From Mytilus galloprovincialis (taxonomy: Eukaryota > Mollusca > Bivalvia > Mytilida > Mytilidae), in contig NC_134843.1 of the NCBI RefSeq assembly GCF_965363235.1, forward strand, positions 43,843,035-43,907,034: a stretch of DNA of 64,000 nt, given 5' to 3'. The position numbers and the translations under genes were made by a program. This document shows positions 12,119-22,880 of this stretch, piece by piece; the first letter of the stretch is position 1, and the number at the start of each line of letters is the position of its first letter. The notes below the pieces were generated by a model, which saw nothing but the letters and a program-made list of their open reading frames with translations, had not been told where the DNA came from and did not search any database.

Positions 12119-12301
12119 AGAGGAAATATACCGTAGGGACATTCAAACTCATCAGTCAAATTTAAACTGACAACGTCATGGCTACTAAAAAGAAACAGAC
12201 AAAGTACACAAAACACAACAAAGAAAACTAAAGACTCAGCAACACGAACCCCACCAAAATCCTTGGGCGACCTCAGGTTCTTCGGGAGGGTAAGTAGATC
12301 C
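12119..12301 (-). mobile_element. PLE-family tail, no coding part
   Basis: On the minus strand this is the tail from the CTTACCCTCCCGAAGAACCT region to the GAGTTTGAATGTCCCTACGG end. The reverse transcriptase part is absent. Confidence 0.7.
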
Positions 12302-12536
12302 TAATCTTATATCTAAGGCGTAGAGAATTGATAAAATAATTGAACATAAGTATCCTGGAATGAATTCATGACATTTGTCTTAAATGTTTTATAATGTATT
12401 CTGGATTTTTTTCACATAACAACCGTTATGAATCTCTTTCTGTCATGGATATGTAAACAGCTTAGTTCATCTAATAAACAATTAAATGTATGTCAATGAA
12501 ACAGTATGCATGTACCATATTCTGAAAAGTGAGATA

Positions 12537-12790
12537 GGGACGAAATATACCAGAGGGAATCTCAAACTCTCTCAAGATAAAAAAAATAAACTGACCAAGT
12601 CATGGCTAAAAAAGAAAGACAAAAAGAAAACAATAGTACACAAGATACAACATAGAAAACTAAAGACTGGGCAACACGAACCCCACCAAAAACTGGGGGT
12701 GTTTTCAGAGTCTCCGTAAGGATAGGCAGATCCTGCTCTACATGTGGCACCCGTCGTGTTGCTCATTTTATTACAAACCCGGTTGATTGT
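12537..12790 (-). mobile_element. PLE-family tail, no coding part
   Basis: The minus strand carries AACACGACGGGTGCCACATG, TTTTTGGTGGGGTTCGTGTT and the GTATATTTCGTCCC end. Like the 12119 copy it starts within the untranslated tail. Confidence 0.75.
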
Positions 12791-13311
12791 CTAATCATAA
12801 ACTACCGTTTTCTAAAACACATCAATAGCAGAAAATCGACATTCTGCGTATTTGAATGCAGAAAATAATATTCATGGACACATAAGCTCATTTAATGAAC
12901 CTACCGTCTTTTCATTTTTTCTTTATTCTCTTTTTAAATTATTTAAACTCCTTGAACGTACGGAAAAGCCTTGATTTCAAGGCTTATTTCCTATCATACT
13001 TTTGTACTATATAGTTAACAGCTTTTAATATAATCTTGTAATTGAAATTCGTGACAAACAGACAAAATGATCGATCTATTATTGTATCTTTAAGTTAGAT
13101 CATAGATAGCTCATGGACAAGTGATAAGCCAATGCAAAATTAGAAAATGAGTTATCATATGTATTATTTCTGTTTTACAGTAATCATATTTAGACACCGA
13201 TTATTTATCTTTAAGGAAGGCATTATTTTTAAGCAATTACATGTTTTATGATTGTTAGTTGCGTATGTGTAAAGATGACCTTGAAGCTTTCTCAATATGC
13301 CTTTTCATAGA

Positions 13312-13605
13312 TATAAAAAGATGTGGTATGAGTGCCAATGAGACAACTCTCCTTCCAAGTCACAATTTATAAAAGTATACCATTATAGGTCAAAGTACGG
13401 TCTTCAACACGGAGCTTTGACTCACAGCAAAAAGCAAAGGGCCCCAAAAATCACTAGTGCAAAACCTTTCAAACTGGAAAACCAACGACCAAAATCTATT
13501 TAAAAAAAACAAAAAAACGTGTAACAATTATGAACAACATCAGCAAACGACAACTACAGAACATCAGATTCCTGATTTAGGACCGTTGCAAAACTTGTTA
13601 ACTAA
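13312..13605 (+). repeat. Dispersed repeat (GATGTGGTATGAGTGCCAAT family)
   Basis: It contains GATGTGGTATGAGTGCCAAT, GGTCAAAGTACGGTCTTCAA and CATCAGATTCCTGATTTAGG. A shorter copy lies on the minus strand at 39440-39546. From memory this is a very common mussel repeat, possibly the 3' end of a LINE-like or SINE element. That is not verified. Confidence 0.6.
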
Positions 13606-13611
13606 TAACTA

Positions 13612-13612
<1 letters not shown>

Positions 13613-13660
<48 letters not shown>
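13613..13660 (+). repeat. (TAG)16 microsatellite
   Basis: Sixteen uninterrupted TAG triplets, followed by degenerate TAG/TGG-rich sequence to about 13800. The tract abuts the end of the dispersed repeat at 13312-13605. Confidence 0.95.
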
Positions 13661-13662
<2 letters not shown>

Positions 13663-14510
13663 AAGTAGTCAATATGGGGGTAACACGTAGTAGTTGTATT
13701 TGTGGAAGAAGATGTTATCATCAGATGATGGTATTGGTAGCACACTGAATTGATAGTACATATAAGTAGTAGTAGCTGTGGCGGTTGGTGTTGGAAAGAG
13801 AAAGAAGAGACGCATGCTGTGGTGGTATTGGTAGTACTAGATGTAAAAAAGTAATACCATTTGTAAAAAGTGTCGATATAGAAAACATAGTCAAAGTGTG
13901 TTTGCTTGGAGATCGCCACGATACGCGTACGAACGGGATTTTGGACAAGGATATTATAATAATCGGTTTTCTAATAACAGAGATATATCAAAACTTCAGT
14001 ACAAGAGTTCTCCTGTTGAAAAATTGGTCAATTTAATAGAACCTAGTTATGAGGTATATTTGTCTATAGTTATTTCAGGACAAAGGTGTTTACCAAGAGA
14101 TAAACTAATTATTATAAGTAAGACAATATATTTCAAAACATAGATCAAGTACAAGTACTAAGATTTGTTCGTCGGTCCTTCGGTTTTTAACTCACCACTA
14201 AGGGTTCGGACTTTGTCACGTCATTTGTGATAGAAACTCGGTACATTCGCACTAGTGAACCTTTTTTAAACTGAAACAACAATTTTTCATCTTAACATAT
14301 CTTAAAACTTAATTGTCGGACTCTTTTCAAAAATAATCTTACGCATAGAATTAATGTAAGTTTACAGAAATGTTCATGACTAAAGAGTACCTTTTTTATT
14401 TTCTAAATTAATTTGACGATATAATTTATATAAGTGCGATATTGGCTGTCTAATTCATTCGAAACGAAGTGTCAAGATGTCAAATTCATTAAAATACTTA
14501 AAAGAAATGC

Positions 14511-15225
14511 GAAAGATGCCAAAATGATATTCAAACTCATAAGACTAAAATAAACTGACAACGTCATGGCAAAAGAAAAGCCCAAAGGACAAACAACAGT
14601 AAACAAAACACAACAAAGAACCTAAATTCTAAGCAACATAAACCCCCACCCAAAAAGCAAGGGGATTTCAGGTGCTCCGGAAGAATAGATCCTGATCCAT
14701 CTGTGGCAGCTATTGTGTTGCTCGTATTAGTTCGAACCCGGTGTTTATTTTTATTTGGTAGGTGACATTCGGAGGAAAAGGGACAGAATTGTGGTTATAA
14801 CAATTTAAGTATCAGTCGTCGTCTCTGAAATAGATTTTTCATAACAGTCAACAAAATTTTAATTGCGTCCGTAAAATGCATGAGGAAATGATTTCGACTT
14901 CAACACTTGAAACATTAAAAGCTTCCTTGTTAGCAGAAACCTTCTATCAAGAAGATCATGATAGTAAATTTAAGCCCCTAGAATATAGTTTAAACTTGGA
15001 GATATATATATATATAGTTCTTATGCAGGCGCTGCCGAAATGTTGCTACATAGAAAGTCCACAATTGGGAAGCTATTTTACCGGTATCCCTTTTGTCGTA
15101 AAGTTTTGTTTTCAAATAACCCTCATTGTCATTTTGTAGATGTAAGTCAAGATATGAAGTAGACTTAACTGTATCTGATGTATCCTTTATCTCAAGAACG
15201 ACTGGATAAATGCATAAGAGAATCA
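14511..15225 (-). mobile_element. Decayed PLE fragment shared by both duplication copies
   Basis: On the minus strand, 15225 to 14870 encodes broken pieces of the reverse transcriptase C-terminus (EIKDTSDTVKSTSYLDLHLQ, KTKLYDKRD). The tail follows down to 14511 (GGTTCGAACTAATACGAGCA, GCCATGACGTTGTCAG). A matching decayed fragment lies at the corresponding place of copy B (29213-29630), so this insertion predates the duplication. Confidence 0.8.
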
Positions 15226-15839
15226 AAAAATCTAAAGAATCAATAACCAATGTACTGATAGCATATCATTATAAAGTATCAACACTTCGTGTGCATCTTT
15301 GGACTGTACGCCATGTCACCTTTGGCCTTACCTGTAAATATTTCCGATTGGAATGTAATTAATATAGTTATAAAGAAACAAACATGTTCGACAATTTCAA
15401 AACTTTTGTTTTATTTGGTAACATTAATTACCAAATAGTGTTATTGTCGTTTTACATGTGTTAAGCATAGCTTTTTCAGTTAGCATCAGTCGATGACATT
15501 AGTCTGAATGCTGATCAATGCTGTCTTCTTATTTTCACTTGTTCTGTTAACATTCTGAACCTAATGCACAGTTTATACCTATCTTAAGTCACATCTTATG
15601 TTGCAATTAACCGGGTCCGAAACGTGGTGGAATTAATGTCTTGTAATACAAAAATACATCAGCAAAGTGTTTAATCTTATTCAAACAAGATTTTACCGAA
15701 TTACCTTCTAACAGCAAAATAAATTTATTGAAAATAAAAACATTTTTGTCTGCAAGTTCAGATAATCATTGAGGATTAATTAATATTATTAATTCGTATA
15801 TTTTAACAAATTTGATTCGTTTAGGGATAGTCACATGTT

Positions 15840-16173
15840 AAACTATATTTTCGAAGGTAGAGAGAAAACGGCGGATAGCAAAAAGCATATTGACCGGCAA
15901 AAAGCATATTGCACGGTTATTTTTAGAATATCTAAAAACCGATATACTTTGTGACGTCATGTAATGAATTTCAGGATATTGTTTAACGTTTTGAAACAAA
16001 TGATATCTGTGATCGATTATTTGACGAAAAAAATCTTCAAATACATAAGATGTCCAAAAAAAAGTAAATGAAATAACAACTAATATGTTGTTATTGTCAA
16101 GGGGACAATGTAATATCTATAAAGTTCCAACAAACCTAAATGACGATTTTGATACAAAACTGGTCGGAAATTA
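15840..16173. other. Non-coding, copy-A-specific DNA
   Basis: It contains a short direct repeat (GCAAAAAGCATATTG twice, near 15877-15912). It has no counterpart in copy B, so it is probably part of an insertion that also holds the hairpin at 16174. Confidence 0.35.
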
Positions 16174-16330
16174 ATAATATATCAAATATAGCCTTTGTAT
16201 GAGGTCAATACAGGATATATCGACCCAAAGAAGTATATCGACCTCGGACTTCGTCCTCAGTCAATATACTTCTTTCAGGTCAATATATCCTTGTATCGAC
16301 CTCATACAACGGCTATATTTGCATAATATC
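16174..16330. repeat. Long imperfect hairpin (MITE-like)
   Basis: The left arm (AAATATAGCC, TGTATGAGGTCAATACAGGA, AAGAAGTATAT) is matched by its complement in the right arm (ATATACTTCTTTCAGGTCAA, TTGTATCGACCTCATACAAC, GGCTATATTT). The arms meet at GACTTCGTCC. Each arm is about 70 bp. There is no coding sequence. Confidence 0.75.
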
Positions 16331-16451
16331 ATCTCGTAGTAATATTATCTGGGGATAAGCCATCTGGGGTCTAGGGCAGTATTGTACATCATGAGTGTAA
16401 AAACTTTATCTCCCGCCTGAGGCCAAGGTGTGCTATTGTCAAATAAGGAAA

Positions 16452-16787
16452 TGGATTAGCCAGTTTTGGGGAGGGACAATTAAGAACAGATTATTGCATG
16501 AACTTGGACATGCAGCCATTCAGTTAATTTCTCTGAAAGAAGAAACATCATTTATTTGAAAATTGGAAGATATTTTGTAACTTTTTGCAAAAACAGGATC
16601 GCTGTGTATAGCTGAAGCTGAATCTGTGAGGCTGTGTTGTTTTCCAAAAAGAGGAGGTTATTTACTGTATGCAGATTTCTGTGTTATATTCAGAGAGCCT
16701 ACTTGCAAGGGCTGATTTCCAACTACTTGTGAAATTCCAAAGATCTGAGGAAGGTCCATCTTTGTTGAAAGTAGAGCTATATTTCAG
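16452..16787 (+). pseudogene. Decayed coding remnant, unknown family
   Basis: One frame reads continuously as protein-like sequence: WISQFWGGTIKNRLLHELGH, then AAIQLISLKEETSF, TGSLCIAEAESVRLCCFPKR, GGYLLYADFCVIFREPTCKG. It is broken by four in-frame stops, three TGA and one TAA. The end at TTTCAG|GTAAAA resembles a splice donor. It lies only in copy A, next to the hairpin element, so I suspect it came with a mobile element. I do not recognise the family. Confidence 0.4.
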
Positions 16788-17295
16788 GTAAAAGCGAACC
16801 TTATTATTTTTCATTTTTTTGATAACTTCAATTTTTGCCTTTGAACCATGATCAGACGTGCATTAATTTTTGGTCACTCTTTTATTCATAGATTAGAATC
16901 ATTTGTGTTTAAAAATGGCTTATTTCAAAATAAATACAAATTACATTTCCAGTCAAACGTTATCGTAAATTTGATGTTCTGTACCATGTAGATTAAATCT
17001 CCCTTACAATTTAATACTTTATGTATATGTATATATGTCAATGAATAACTATAATATTCACTGTATTATTCTTTACTTTGCTATATTTGCTGATTAATTT
17101 ACTTTTTACTTATCACATCCCCGTGTTTAAGTCTTTGAGAAATTACAAACTTGAACTTCAAACTTGTAGAAGAATATATAAGTTATAGAAATTTTCACAA
17201 TACTTTAGTCCTTCACATTTTCAAGGTAACTTAAGGAATTTAGAAAGCGTTTATCAATCATGCCTTATCATATCTGAGATAAACTAGTTTTATGT

Positions 17296-17304
17296 TATAT
17301 ATAA
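17296..17304 (+). promoter_or_regulatory. TATA box of the BIM1-like gene
   Basis: TATATATAA lies 45 bp before the ATG, which leaves room for a leader of about 20 nt. The matching place of the broken duplicate reads TATATGTAA. Position and conservation of flanks support a promoter role; the start site itself is inferred. Confidence 0.55.
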
Positions 17305-17348
17305 GCTTGTTCGTTTGCTTAGCATAGACAAAAACAATATATTACAAC

Positions 17349-17433
17349 ATGAATTTCCTCCAGTTTGTAGTTGTTGGTAGTTTGGTTGCAGCATGCTCAG
17401 CACATTTGTGTTTATTGAGCCCTCCTCAACGAG
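17349..17433 (+). CDS. BIM1-like/X325-type secreted copper-binding protein, exon 1
   Basis: The exon encodes the signal peptide and the first mature residues: MNFLQFVVVGSLVAACSA, then HLCLLSPPQR. Predicted cleavage after CSA leaves His19 as residue 1 of the mature protein. That is a hallmark of histidine-brace copper proteins, such as the LPMO-like X325/BIM1 family, in which the amino group and side chain of His1 bind copper. The exon ends at CGAG|GTAAGT in phase 1 and joins the exon at 19926. The start codon follows a short leader after the TATA box at 17296. The neighbouring Pro-Pro-Gln-Arg-Gly stretch after His-Leu-Cys also resembles that family as I remember it. Confidence 0.8.
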
Positions 17434-17760
17434 GTAAGTAGTGAAACGTATGGTTTTGAATACAGTTTACTTGACATAACGCAATTTAAGTATCAAAATT
17501 TTTAATCGTTTACAATAAGCAATATAGATAGATGAGCATCTCGGACTATTTTTCGTTACACCTTTTTAAATGAGTCTTGTTTATCTTTGTCATTTATGTG
17601 TTACTAGCCATTAATGATGTCTCCTTCACTTTTAATTTTAGTTTTGTGCCAGATGTTTCAACGAAAATTCTGCATGCCAACTCTTTCCATCTTTTTCCAT
17701 GAACCTTCATCAAACTTTTAAACAAGTAAAAAAAATAAAAGCACAAAAGCACACATTTAG

Positions 17761-17874
17761 TTGTTTGGTTATATAAATATTTTGATATGAGCGTCACTGA
17801 TGAGTCTTATGTAGACGAAACGCGCGTCTGGCGTACTAAATTATAATCCTGGTACCTTTGATAACTATTACCAA
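17761..17874 (+). ncRNA. Hammerhead-ribozyme-like element, single partial unit in the intron
   Basis: The core reads CTGATGA (17797-17803), a 3-bp stem II GTC/GAC (17804-06 with 17814-16) and GAAA (17817-20). Stem III is ACGC/GCGT (17820-23 with 17831-34), with A17835 at the cleavage position. Conserved hammerhead core bases are all present. A stem I is not obvious: the bases beside the core (A before CTGATGA, C after the cleavage position) do not pair. It may therefore be decayed, use another fold, or need a circular or dimeric context. The downstream end reads AATCCTGGTACCTTTGATAA. Confidence 0.6.
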
Positions 17875-17967
17875 TTTAAGTCTCTACAAGTTTGTACTAA
17901 CTTTGTGTTGGGCTCTTTAGAAACTAGCATACGGATGAAATAAAATTAACAGTCTCTTTCTTTTCCA

Positions 17968-18505
17968 AGGCATAGATTACCTTAGTCGTATTTGGCACAA
18001 CTTTTTGGAATTTTGGATCCTCAATGCTCTTCAATTTTGTACTTGTTTGGCTTTATAAATATTTTGATATGAGCGTCACTGATGAGTCTTATGTAGACGA
18101 AACGCGCGTCTGGCGTTCTAAATTATAAACCTGTTTTCTTTGATAACTATTTACACCATTGGGTCGATGCCACTGCTGGTGGACGTTTCGTCCCCGAGGG
18201 TATCACCAGCCCAGTAGTCAACATTTCGGTGTTGACATGAGTATCAATAATGTGGTCATTTTTGTAAATTTCCTGTTTACAAAACTTTGAATTTTTCGGA
18301 AAACTAAGGATTTTCTTTTCCCATGCACAGATTACCTTATCCGTATTTGGCACAACTTTTTGGAATTTTGGATCCTCAATGCTCTTCAATTTTGTACTTG
18401 TCTGGCTTTATAAATATTTTGATATGAGCGTCACTGATGAGTCTTATGTAGACGAAACGCCCGACTGGCGTACTAAATTATAATCCTGGTACATTTGATA
18501 ACTAC
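17968..18505 (+). mobile_element. Tandem retrozyme-like array with two hammerhead-like cores
   Basis: The array is about one and a half units of a 355-bp repeat. Cores start with CTGATGA at 18079 and 18434, each followed by GTC, loop TTATGTA, GAC, GAAA and ACGC...GCGT, with T18117 and A18472 at the cleavage position. Stretches such as TTTGGCACAACTTTTTGGAA and TGGATCCTCAATGCTCTTCA occur in both units. Head-to-tail monomers with a core in each are the layout of retrozymes, non-autonomous elements copied through circular RNA. No protein is encoded. The array is absent from the same intron of copy B. Confidence 0.65.
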
Positions 18506-18714
18506 TTTAAAATCCAACTGGATTAAAAACGAAAAGTAAAAATACGCTCAATACGTACTAATTCTTATACGACGAGATAATTATCACTGAAATTTTATGT
18601 TCAGTTTTGGAGAAAAACTTCTTTTTTGTCATCAGATTTACCAAAAAAGTGTTATAGTGATTAGGATTATAGCACAATGTTGCCTGATGTATTATTGACA
18701 TTTTTAACTATTAT

Positions 18715-18975
18715 GTCTGTTTGTTTTGTTCACGCATTATTGTCTATATAATGGAATTCGATGCGACTGTTATACAAGTGAGAGGTTTAGCTTTCTATAA
18801 AACTAAGTTCAATCGACCATTTTCTACATAAGAAAATCCTTGTACAAAGTCAGAAACATTACTGTTGTTATACATTCGTTTGATGTGTTTGAGCTTTTGA
18901 TTTTGACATTTGATTAGGGACTTTCCGTTTTGAGTTTTCCTCGTAGTTCAGTATATTTGTCATTTTACTTTTTGC
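18715..18975 (+). repeat. Dispersed 260-bp repeat, copy 1
   Basis: It contains TTATGTCTGTTTGTTTTGTT, GATGCGACTGTTATACAAGT and CATTCGTTTGATGTGT. Copy 2 is at 36600-36850 in the same orientation. It lies in the intron of the BIM1-like gene, in the part absent from copy B. Confidence 0.7.
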
Positions 18976-19925
18976 CAGCCATAAATATTGAGCAATATTA
19001 AATGACAAAAATAACGGGGATGACTAGTGTCCCAGAAACGATACATTATGCAGTTTCTGTTCTGTTAGTGGAAACCGTTGACTTTGTCTAAAATATCTGA
19101 ATACAATATTCTTAAAAAACAACCATGATGTATAGTAAATATCATAAAATACTAGTATAAGAAAAAAATATCAACGATGATGTGTTATGAAATTAAGAAA
19201 ATATCAGATATCTTTTACTTCTAAATCTCAGTTCAGACGATAGTAACCATGACTAGATATATGATAACTGCTTACTAAGTCGTTTTTATCATTCCCTATA
19301 TACTACTAAATAAGACTAGACAGTTGTCAATAGAATGTAGATTGTCTGCTCTTTGTTCGGGTTGTTGTCTTAGACACATTTCCCTTTCCATTCTCAACTT
19401 ATGGATTTGTCCTATTTATAAAAATAACTAACCATTGTTGAACTGTTCTACTGTTCATCTGTTGTATATAATAACAAGAAGATGTGATGTGATTCCCATT
19501 GAGAAAACTATCGAAAATAGTTCAAATGACGTAGATTGTTCAAATAACTTTTCCTTTTATGGTTAACATTACGTTATGGGTTATTTTCATCGTTGAAAAC
19601 CTGATGGTCACCTATAGTTCACAAAACTACGTCTTTTGCTCTTTGCTAGATAGTGGTCCCATTAGCATTCATATGACAACTTTTTAATTTTTTATAGGAA
19701 TATCAAAACTGATAAACGTACCTTCCCAAGCTAGAAGACTGTTTTCGTCGTATATGCTTTAGTTTTATGATTTTTTTTACTTATTTTGTTGTCTGCTTGA
19801 TCAAATATTTCTAATATTGCTTACTTACGTGGATTTGCGTCTTATACGAAAAAAGAAACAACTCCTCAGTTGAAAATAGAATGAAACATTTCTTTTAAAG
19901 ACTTGAGTTTTTTTTATTTTTACAG

Positions 19926-20317
19926 GTACAATGATGGGTATAAACAAAGCCGGTGCTAATGATTGCGGTTTAACTGCTTCACCATGTGGAGGTCGAATGG
20001 CGGGAATGAATCCAACTTACTTCAAAACTGGAGAAAATGTTACAGTTGTCATTCAGAAGAATCTTGATCATTATTCTAAACCTACTCCAGGAAATTTTAA
20101 AGTCAACCTAATGATGGACAATGCATCCACAGCAACAGCTACTGCAACCATAATGGATATGGGTGAACCATCTCTGTCAATATATTCTACTTCAATGATG
20201 ATTCCAAAAACAGCATCGAAAGGAAAATACATGATCCAAGTAGTCTACAATACGATGAATCCAGATACAGGGGTTCCACCACAGTTTTACCAGTGTACAG
20301 ATGTAATGCTTCATTAA
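19926..20317 (+). CDS. BIM1-like/X325-type secreted copper-binding protein, exon 2
   Basis: The exon follows a TTTTTACAG acceptor and joins exon 1 in phase, giving a 158-residue precursor, or 140 after removal of an 18-residue signal. Copper ligand candidates are His19 (mature residue 1), His77 in KNLDHY and Asp154 in QCTDVM, the His-His-Asp set known for X325/BIM1 proteins. Four cysteines in the mature chain (21, 42, 49, 152) can form two disulfides. Two N-glycosylation sequons occur (NVT at 66, NAS at 94). There is no glycosyl hydrolase or chitin-binding domain. Family members bind copper outside the cell, and fungal BIM1 serves copper uptake; the role in molluscs is unknown to me. The chain ends at His158 with no clear GPI tail, so it is probably freely secreted. 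The intron is 2,492 bp. Confidence 0.8.
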
Positions 20318-20381
20318 ATAACATTTTCTTAAATGATAATAGCATATTAGTTTAGAGGTGTAACGAGGGAAATTAATATGA

Positions 20382-20387
20382 AATAAA
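20382..20387 (+). terminator. Polyadenylation signal of the BIM1-like gene
   Basis: AATAAA lies 65 bp after the stop codon. The broken duplicate retains AATAAA at the matching place (33235-33240). Confidence 0.6.
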
Positions 20388-20789
20388 ATATAATAATGGT
20401 ATCAAACAGTCATTAATGTTTTTGTTAGTCCATGGAACAAAAGTATTACTAGTATCTATCTAGAACTTATTAGGTGCTCATGCTTTCAAATACTGGGTAG
20501 ACTAAGATTGGCTTTCTTTTTTTAGTAGGATCAATTTTTCTAGTGGATAATCAGCTGTTAATATGAATTCGACATATTTTAGATTTTCCCTGCGATATTG
20601 TTCTGCTGGTAAAAACGGTTGTTGTAATTGAGAGTAGCTTTTCTTTGCTTGCTTATATGATTGTTCTTGATTACCAATCATTCTGTAAAAGGCAGAAGAT
20701 TTCTTATTCAACTCGTTTGACATCAATCTTTTAATTGGATGACCACATATTTTTATGGTATAAGATCCATGGTGTATCAGTCTGAAACT

Positions 20790-22220
20790 AATGAAAACTG
20801 CAATTATAAATTCCAGGATTAATTTGTATTAACAGTATACAAAACAGCCATGCATCTCACATAAAATTCTACTTCACTTCAAATTTTATTTCATTCTTGC
20901 GCGTGGTCTATGGTTGACGGGCGACATCAAAGTGCATACTTATATTTGAAACAGTATTCTGTTCAATAGAAAATATTCATGTTACAACTAATCTGTGAGT
21001 GTAAAATGACATGCTCTCGCATCAGCCAGTTAATTCTTTTGTGATACTGTTAGAATTCTTTGATACGTTATTCTTTATCATTGTGTCAGTTGTACTTGTT
21101 TTTCGTTATACTTTTATCATAGAGTCCATATCTTTTCAAACACCGATTTGTTTTGTTTGTTCTGTATGTTCTTTGTGTACAAAACATATGTTATTTCATT
21201 AACATAATGGAACTTCAAAACCTTATTTAAACATTCCCGCCTTATTTTATGTCCTATTATGAGTCAGTGGCTGTCTTGTCATAACTTAATGATTGTGTCA
21301 TTTTGACATTTGGTGTTAATTACAGGTCTTTGATGATCATATTGGTACGCAATTTAATCAGGCCAAGTTTAATATTTCTTCGAAATGTACTAAAATAGAT
21401 ATTATTATTTATGGATCAGATAAACATTGATATAATGAAACAGAAATATTAAAGTATTGAAAATGAAGTTAAATTTAATGATTGAAAGGTCATTCTCAGA
21501 TTTTCTTAGTAAAATTTGATGATTTGGGAGATATGTTAACGCAGTCCTCTATCAACTTTATTTGTTTGTTTGATTCCATACTATGTCAATAAAACACAAG
21601 TTGAGTAAAATGTCATTTATTCAGAAATTAATTAAAATGCAACTTACATCCTAACAATTATAATAGTACTGCATAAATGACAATGAATTTAATAAGCAAA
21701 GGTGGGATTGAAAATGTGCAACACCGTAACAAAATAAACATCATAAAAATGACCAAAAAAAGTGAGTTGAAAAATTAACTCACCAACATGTGTATATACA
21801 AATTATATAAACACTACATGAACACATGTATTGTAATTAATTCATGTTTAAAGAAAAATAAATGTCCTATATGATAACACTTAAAAGGGAGGGAAATGGG
21901 AGGGTTTTCAGATAAAATTCAAAACGATATTTTCTCTCTCCCAAAACAAAGGCGATTGACCGCATGTCCAAGCACATGTAGAAATTTGATATCAATTACC
22001 GATCTCAAGAACTGACCAATCGGATAATGTAATTAGATGATCATGCATTGAACATGGTGCAGTCCTTGACCTCATGTTGATGTTGAAGTGCCTTCTTACA
22101 TACATGGCATTAATAAGATCAATATAATCGGAAATTCCAGGACAAAATGTCTTTTATTTACAATAAATGTTATTTAAGCTACATCGAATATCGTATAATT
22201 CTATGAACATAAATTGGTAT
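20790..22220. other. Intergenic DNA between duplication copies, nothing recognised
   Basis: AT-rich with only short open frames. An AATAAA at about 21588 and a T-rich stretch are present, but no coding exon can be tied to them. Confidence 0.3.
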
Positions 22221-22228
22221 ACGTTTAA

Positions 22229-22880
22229 GAAAATTGATATAACTTATATATTTCATCAATACAGGTTTATATATGTTATGCATATATTTTGTTTTGTTTT
22301 GTTATTGTTGAACACACAGATGTATATACGGGACATCTTCAACTATAATTGACAGATTTAGAACATGGTAGATACAGAGGTCCAATACACATACAATTAA
22401 TAGACAATTAAATGAATGCCAACGAAACTGTATAAATGTACCCATGTCTAACCTAACGTTACCTTATACACATAACTAGCAAAGAACTTTCATTTTCCGT
22501 ATTCGAATAAAGCAAAATGTGTTTTATGAACACGTTCGGTCACTTATTTAACCTTTGATATAATACAATGACGGTTATATTTCATCACTACATGTTTATA
22601 TATGTGATGCATATATTTTTGTTGCTGTTATTGTTGAACACACAGATGTATATATACGGGACTTCTTCAACCATAATTGACAGATTTAGAGCATGGTCAA
22701 TACAGAGGGCCAATATACATACAATTAATAAACAATTAAATGAATGTCAACGAAACTGTATAAATGTACCCATGTCTGACTTAACGGTTACTTGTACATA
22801 TAACTAGCAAAGAATTTTCATATTCGAATAAAGCAAAATGTGTTTTATGAACACGTTCGGTCACTTATTCAACCTTTGTT
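22229..22880 (+). repeat. Two-unit tandem duplication, period about 340 bp
   Basis: TTTATATATGTTATGCATAT with GAACACACAGATGTATATAC at 22265-22330 recurs as TTTATATATGTGATGCATAT with the same continuation at 22590-22660. Both units end GAACACGTTCGGTCACTTAT. The related string AACAATTAAATGTATGTCAA occurs once near 12478 just outside copy A, so the doubling is specific to copy B. Confidence 0.85.

Larger units (their letters stand above)
12900..20780 (+). repeat. Segmental duplication, copy A (contains the intact BIM1-like gene)
   Basis: Collinear, diverged matches to 22380-33630 include 12950-13260 with 22900-23260, 13920-14300 with 27850-28190, 15400-15690 with 29680-29920, 16910-17433 with 30420-30950, 17580-17750 with 32170-32330, 19600-20400 with 32480-33260, and 20590-20780 with 33455-33630. 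Differences are many substitutions and several large insertions on each side. Confidence 0.85.

Noticed and set aside
13602..13919. Minus-strand 105-codon Tyr-rich frame
   Set aside because: Much of it is the translated TAG microsatellite and neighbouring degenerate repeat.
17791..17823. Type III hammerhead reading (GCGTC before the core pairing with ACGC after GAAA)
   Set aside because: That pairing leaves only one base for stem I, so the type I reading with stem III at 17820-17834 is preferred, though its stem I is also weak.
20502..20726. Minus-strand 74-codon frame after the BIM1-like gene
   Set aside because: The homologous stretch in copy B has a one-base deletion in this frame, and the region is better explained as downstream flank. 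No family signal.
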